This document shows positions 45,179 through 48,306 of a DNA stretch of 48,306 bases, piece after piece. The DNA is from Planctomycetota bacterium. Lineage in GTDB: Bacteria; Planctomycetota; Phycisphaerae; WQYP01. Position 1 is the first letter of the stretch; each line of letters starts with the position of its first letter. The translations under genes were made by a program, and so were the position numbers. Under the pieces are notes generated by a model. That model did no database searches. It was not told where the DNA came from and saw only the letters and a program-made list of their open reading frames with translations. The stretch spans positions 1 to 48,306 of the forward strand of contig JAJYZF010000027.1 in the NCBI GenBank assembly GCA_021800165.1, read 5' to 3'.

Positions 45179-45558
45179 CAGCATACTTCCGCGGCGGCAC
45201 CATGCCGCCGGCTAAATGCTCCGCGACGACAACGCGGCGGCACCATGCCGCCGGCTAAATGCTCCGCGGCGACAACGCGGCGGCACCATACCGCCGGTTA
45301 AATGCTCTGCGGCGACAACGCGGCGGCACCATGCCGCCGGCTAAATGCTCCGCGACGACAACGCGGCGGAAACATGGCGGCGGCTAAATGCTCCGCGACG
45401 ACAACGCGGCGGCACCATGCCGCCGGCTAAATGCTCCCCGACGACAACGCGGCGGAAACATGGCGGCGGCTAAATGCTCCGCGACGACAACGCGGCGGCA
45501 CCATGCCGCCGGCTAAATGCTCCCCGACGACAACGCGGCGGCGCCATGGCGTCGGCGA
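45155..45558. repeat. REP-like 43-bp tandem repeat array
   Basis: Eight full units of 43 bp occupy 45191-45534, with a ninth partial copy to about 45558 and a degenerate copy at 45155-45190 that includes the RAYT stop. Each unit has a palindromic core CGGCGGC-ACCAT-GCCGCCG and then CTAAATGCTCCGCGACGACAAC-like sequence. In units 5 and 7 the right arm has turned into GGCGGCGG, so the stem is lost. Units 5-6 and 7-8 are identical 86-bp blocks. It is not a CRISPR: there are no distinct spacers. Confidence 0.85.
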
Positions 45559-45647
45559 CATTGGATATCGCCAGGGCCGCTACCAAAATTCGCCCGCATC
45601 CGCGATAATCCGCGGTCGTGTTTGTAACGCTGGCGGGATTCGCACTT

Positions 45648-48200
45648 ATGCCCTTAAATTTCACCACCATTCGCGACTTGCTCAACAGCTTCGATTTCAA
45701 AAAGCTTTTTATTGAACAACTGGGTTGGTCGAATCCGCCAACGCCCAAAGAGGTTGGCATGTCCGTGAAAGGTGTCGCGCTTAAACGTCGGCAAATATCC
45801 GACCTGGCGGGTGTGGGCGTTTACGAAATTGAGTCCGCAGTTATTCCCGATAACAAAGTCCGAGCCGCCGTTCACAAAGAAATTTCCCAGATCCAATATG
45901 AATGTTTGCTCATCTTCGTCGATACCGGGCGCAGCCAAAGCGTGTGGCACTGGGCCAAGCGCGACGGTGCCAAAACGTTGTCGCGGGAACACCTGTTTGC
46001 GAAAGGGCAGCCGGGCGATTTGTTCATCAGCAAAATAAGCGCCATGGTGTTTGAAATCTCGGAATTTGATTCGCAAGGCCGGGTGCCCCTGACCGAGGTT
46101 TCCGAGCGTCTGAAAAACGCCTTGGATGTTCAGCGGGTCACCAGGCGATTCTTTGGCGAATTTGCGGCAATCCACGACAGCCTGGTGGATCTCATTGGCG
46201 GCGTTGCATCCCCGCGCGATCGACGCTGGTATGCTTCCATTTTGCTCAACCGGTTGATGTTCGTTTATTTTCTGCAGCGCAAGGGATTTCTGGATTATAA
46301 AAACGGCCAGGCCCGCGATGGCAATGTGGATTATTTGCAGGATAAGCTGGCGGAATCCCAATCCGGCGGAAAAACAGGCCGCGACAGGTTCTACCGCGAT
46401 TTTCTGCAGATGCTGTTTTTTGAGGGTTTTGCCAAACCGGAAGCGAAGCGATCCGCGGAAGCCCGCGCCGCCCTGGGAAACATCCGGTACCTCAACGGCG
46501 GGCTGTTTTTACCACACCGCATTGAGGTTGAAAATAAGGCCATCGCCATCCCGGATGAATTTTTTGAGCGGCTCTTCGGGCTCTTCGCCGGCTATTCATG
46601 GAATCTCAACGACGCTCCCGGCGGTAATGACAACGAAATAAGCCCGCATGTGCTGGGCTATATTTTTGAAAAATACATCAACCAGAAGGCCTTTGGTGCC
46701 TATTACACCCGCCCGGAGATCACCGAATATCTTTGCGAACGCACCATCCACCAACTGGTGCTGGATGCGGTGAATACCCCGCCCGATGCGCCTACCCTGC
46801 CCGGCACCAAACCCCGGCGCTATGAATCCGTCGCGGATTTGCTCATCGACCTGGACGCCCCGGTATGCCGCAAGCTCATTCATGACGTGCTGCCGACTTT
46901 GTCGCTGTTGGACCCGGCGTGCGGCTCAGGGGCGTTTCTGGTGGCGGCGATGAACACGCTGATCAACATTTATTCCGCGGTGATCGGTCGGATTAAATTT
47001 CTGCAAGACCGCGATCTGACCTCCTGGCTGACCACCATTGAACGCGATCACGCCAACATCGCCTATTACATAAAAAAAAGCATCATCACGGATAATCTTT
47101 TCGGGGTGGACATTATGGAAGAGGCCACGGAAATCGCCCGATTGCGGCTTTTTCTGGCGCTGGTTTCTTCGGCCGAAACGGTGGATCAACTGGAACCACT
47201 GCCGAATATCGACTTCAACATTTTGCCGGGCAATTCGCTTATCGGCCTGATGCGTGTGGATGAAACACGCTTTGAACAGCGCCAGGGCAATTTATTCCGA
47301 CAGCGCAGTTATTCGGAAATACTCGCCGAGAAAAACCGGTTGATCGACAATTATCGCAAAGCCACCACCTATGCCGACGATCTGGCTGGTTTGCGTGACG
47401 AAATCGAAGCCAGAAAACGGCCCTGCACGGGCGTGCTGGATGATATGTTGCTGGATGAATTTGAACAACTCGGAATTAAATATAAGCAGGCGGTTTGGGA
47501 CGAAGCCAAAGGCATGGAGGCCAAACCGGAAAAACGCCCGGTAAAAATTGAGGACATCCAAGGGTTGCGGCCCTTTCACTGGGGCTTTGAATTCGACCGC
47601 GTGTTCCGCGAGCGTAATGGGTTTGACGCCATCATCACCAATCCGCCATGGGAAGTATTTCAGACCGACGAGAAGGAATTTTTTCAGTTTTTCGTCCCGT
47701 CGATTACAAAAAAAACGCTTCGTATTGAGGAGTGGATTGGGCAGCGGGAGCGGATTATGCAGGACGCGGCAATGCGTGCGGCGTGGCTTTCCTACTCAAG
47801 CGAGTACGCCCACACGTCACAGTATTTCAAGCTTGCCACCCAATACAGAAACCAAAGGTCGTCCACCGTGGACGGCAATACCATTGCGTCCAAGATCAAT
47901 CTGTACAAACTTTTTACCGAGCAATGCTTCAATCTGTTGCGGCCTGGCGGATTGTGCGGAATTGTGATTCCCTCCGGCATTTATACCGATCTGGGAGCCA
48001 AGCAACTGCGTGAGATGCTCTTTGCCCAATCCCGGATCACCGGGCTGTTTTGCTTTGAGAACCGTAAAGAAATTTTTGAGGGCGTCCATCGCAGTTTCAA
48101 ATTCGTGGTGCTGACCTTTCAAAAGGGTGGCTGCACGGAACAATTTCCGGCGGCGTTCATGCGGCATGACGCCGACGAGTTAGTAACGGGTCCGAAATAA
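45648..48200 (+). CDS. Eco57I-type adenine-specific DNA methyltransferase, probably truncated
   Basis: The start at 45648 gives 850 residues. The N-terminal 200 residues form a region seen in Type II-G and related proteins (DFKKLFIEQLGWSNPP, then YEIESAVIPDNK). Motif I, LLDPACGSGAF, is near residue 420, and the catalytic NPPW motif (ITNPPWEVF) near 664, as in Eco57I-type N6-adenine enzymes. The segment after it (LRPGGLCGIVIPSGIYTDLGAKQLREMLF) is typical of the group, which normally goes on for 300 to 450 residues as a target-recognition domain. Here the frame ends soon after FMRHDADEL, with VTGPK and a stop, so the recognition domain seems to be missing. Confidence 0.78.
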   Translation: MPLNFTTIRDLLNSFDFKKLFIEQLGWSNPPTPKEVGMSVKGVALKRRQISDLAGVGVYEIESAVIPDNKVRAAVHKEISQIQYECLLIFVDTGRSQSVWHWAKRDGAKTLSREHLFAKGQPGDLFISKISAMVFEISEFDSQGRVPLTEVSERLKNALDVQRVTRRFFGEFAAIHDSLVDLIGGVASPRDRRWYASILLNRLMFVYFLQRKGFLDYKNGQARDGNVDYLQDKLAESQSGGKTGRDRFYRDFLQMLFFEGFAKPEAKRSAEARAALGNIRYLNGGLFLPHRIEVENKAIAIPDEFFERLFGLFAGYSWNLNDAPGGNDNEISPHVLGYIFEKYINQKAFGAYYTRPEITEYLCERTIHQLVLDAVNTPPDAPTLPGTKPRRYESVADLLIDLDAPVCRKLIHDVLPTLSLLDPACGSGAFLVAAMNTLINIYSAVIGRIKFLQDRDLTSWLTTIERDHANIAYYIKKSIITDNLFGVDIMEEATEIARLRLFLALVSSAETVDQLEPLPNIDFNILPGNSLIGLMRVDETRFEQRQGNLFRQRSYSEILAEKNRLIDNYRKATTYADDLAGLRDEIEARKRPCTGVLDDMLLDEFEQLGIKYKQAVWDEAKGMEAKPEKRPVKIEDIQGLRPFHWGFEFDRVFRERNGFDAIITNPPWEVFQTDEKEFFQFFVPSITKKTLRIEEWIGQRERIMQDAAMRAAWLSYSSEYAHTSQYFKLATQYRNQRSSTVDGNTIASKINLYKLFTEQCFNLLRPGGLCGIVIPSGIYTDLGAKQLREMLFAQSRITGLFCFENRKEIFEGVHRSFKFVVLTFQKGGCTEQFPAAFMRHDADELVTGPK

Positions 48201-48209
48201 CTTCCCTAT

Positions 48210-48305
48210 TTAAGTGCTTACAGGGCCAGCCCGATAGTTCCATTGGGGCAGAAACGAATCGAAGCAGATTTTCATGTCGCGTTTGAATTCCTTGGTGCAT
48301 TGGCG
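48210..48305 (-). CDS. C-terminal fragment of a transposase-like protein, partial
   Basis: Read on the minus strand the last 32 codons end in TAA at 48210 and run off the window edge. The fragment ends LPQWNYRAGPVST, reminiscent of the C-terminal WNY signature of some planctomycete DDE transposases (ISAzo13-like). The fragment is too short for a firm name. Its position next to the broken methyltransferase suggests an insertion sequence that starts near 48180. Confidence 0.3.
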   Translation of the reverse strand, partial: RQCTKEFKRDMKICFDSFLPQWNYRAGPVST

Positions 48306-48306
48306 T

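Noticed and set aside
45191..45558. CRISPR array
   Set aside because: The units follow each other with no distinct spacers and have a palindromic core typical of REP sequences. No cas gene is near.
45431..45715. ORF read through the 43-bp repeats
   Set aside because: Its codons come from the repeats, whose 43-bp length shifts the frame each unit, so it is not protein coding.

Overview
The window reads as chromosomal DNA of a GC-rich Gram-negative-type bacterium, most likely a planctomycete, possibly of the Phycisphaerae. This is inferred from gene content and style: secreted DUF6067/DUF5696-like carbohydrate-active proteins, a RAYT transposase with a WLPNDPRGSWS motif, an ArsR/DUF2892/RND cluster and many short palindromic intergenic repeats. 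No rRNA or tRNA gene was seen, so the placement is tentative.

Layout. (1) 1-4902: three glycan-related genes: a 5'-truncated DUF6067-like protein, a LamG lipoprotein and a DUF5696-like protein. A 710-base non-coding stretch rich in degenerate repeats follows. (2) 5613-9185: nnrE and uvrA on the minus strand, back to back with a six-gene plus-strand run (9415-15320): pgk, rpe, fabI, sua5/tsaC, alr and a 2-hydroxyacid dehydrogenase. (3) 15370-23805: a nucleoside phosphorylase-family protein, a DHA2 exporter, a class-V aminotransferase, a lone MoxR ATPase, hflX and a second MFS transporter. (4) 23896-28823: two tandem paralogous secreted proteins of about 600 residues and an inositol-monophosphatase-family protein. 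(5) 28863-34221: an RND efflux operon (DUF2892 protein, membrane-fusion protein, RND pump) divergent from an ArsR regulator, with a perfect 9-4-9 palindrome between them. (6) 34246-36511: a DAHP synthase gene (aroF) and a TlpA-like thioredoxin. (7) 36766-40802: a lipoprotein, smpB, a small membrane protein, clpX and a zinc-ribbon/DUF4190 protein. (8) 41156-48306: a defence-like region with a PLD-SNF2 helicase, a RAYT transposase with its own repeat array, an Eco57I-type methyltransferase that seems cut short, and the edge of a probable insertion sequence.

The strongest new signal lies upstream of aroF. A sigma70-like promoter drives a 28-codon peptide with six aromatic residues (Y7, F8, F11, F19, W20, F26). 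It is followed by a terminator hairpin with a T-run. The leader contains a perfect 9-base complement of the terminator's 5' arm (antiterminator) and a competing 1:2 hairpin. This is the full logic of a ribosome-mediated attenuator, and its start codon sits where transcription should begin, so the peptide may be leaderless. A 123-bp inverted-repeat element with an 8-bp target duplication lies just upstream of that promoter.

The second point of interest is the split defence locus. A RAYT gene begins 66 bases after the helicase stop. It has an inverted repeat copy on its 5' side and more than eight head-to-tail 43-bp REP-like units on its 3' side, so it appears to have separated the helicase from the methyltransferase. 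The methyltransferase then ends abruptly next to what looks like another mobile element.
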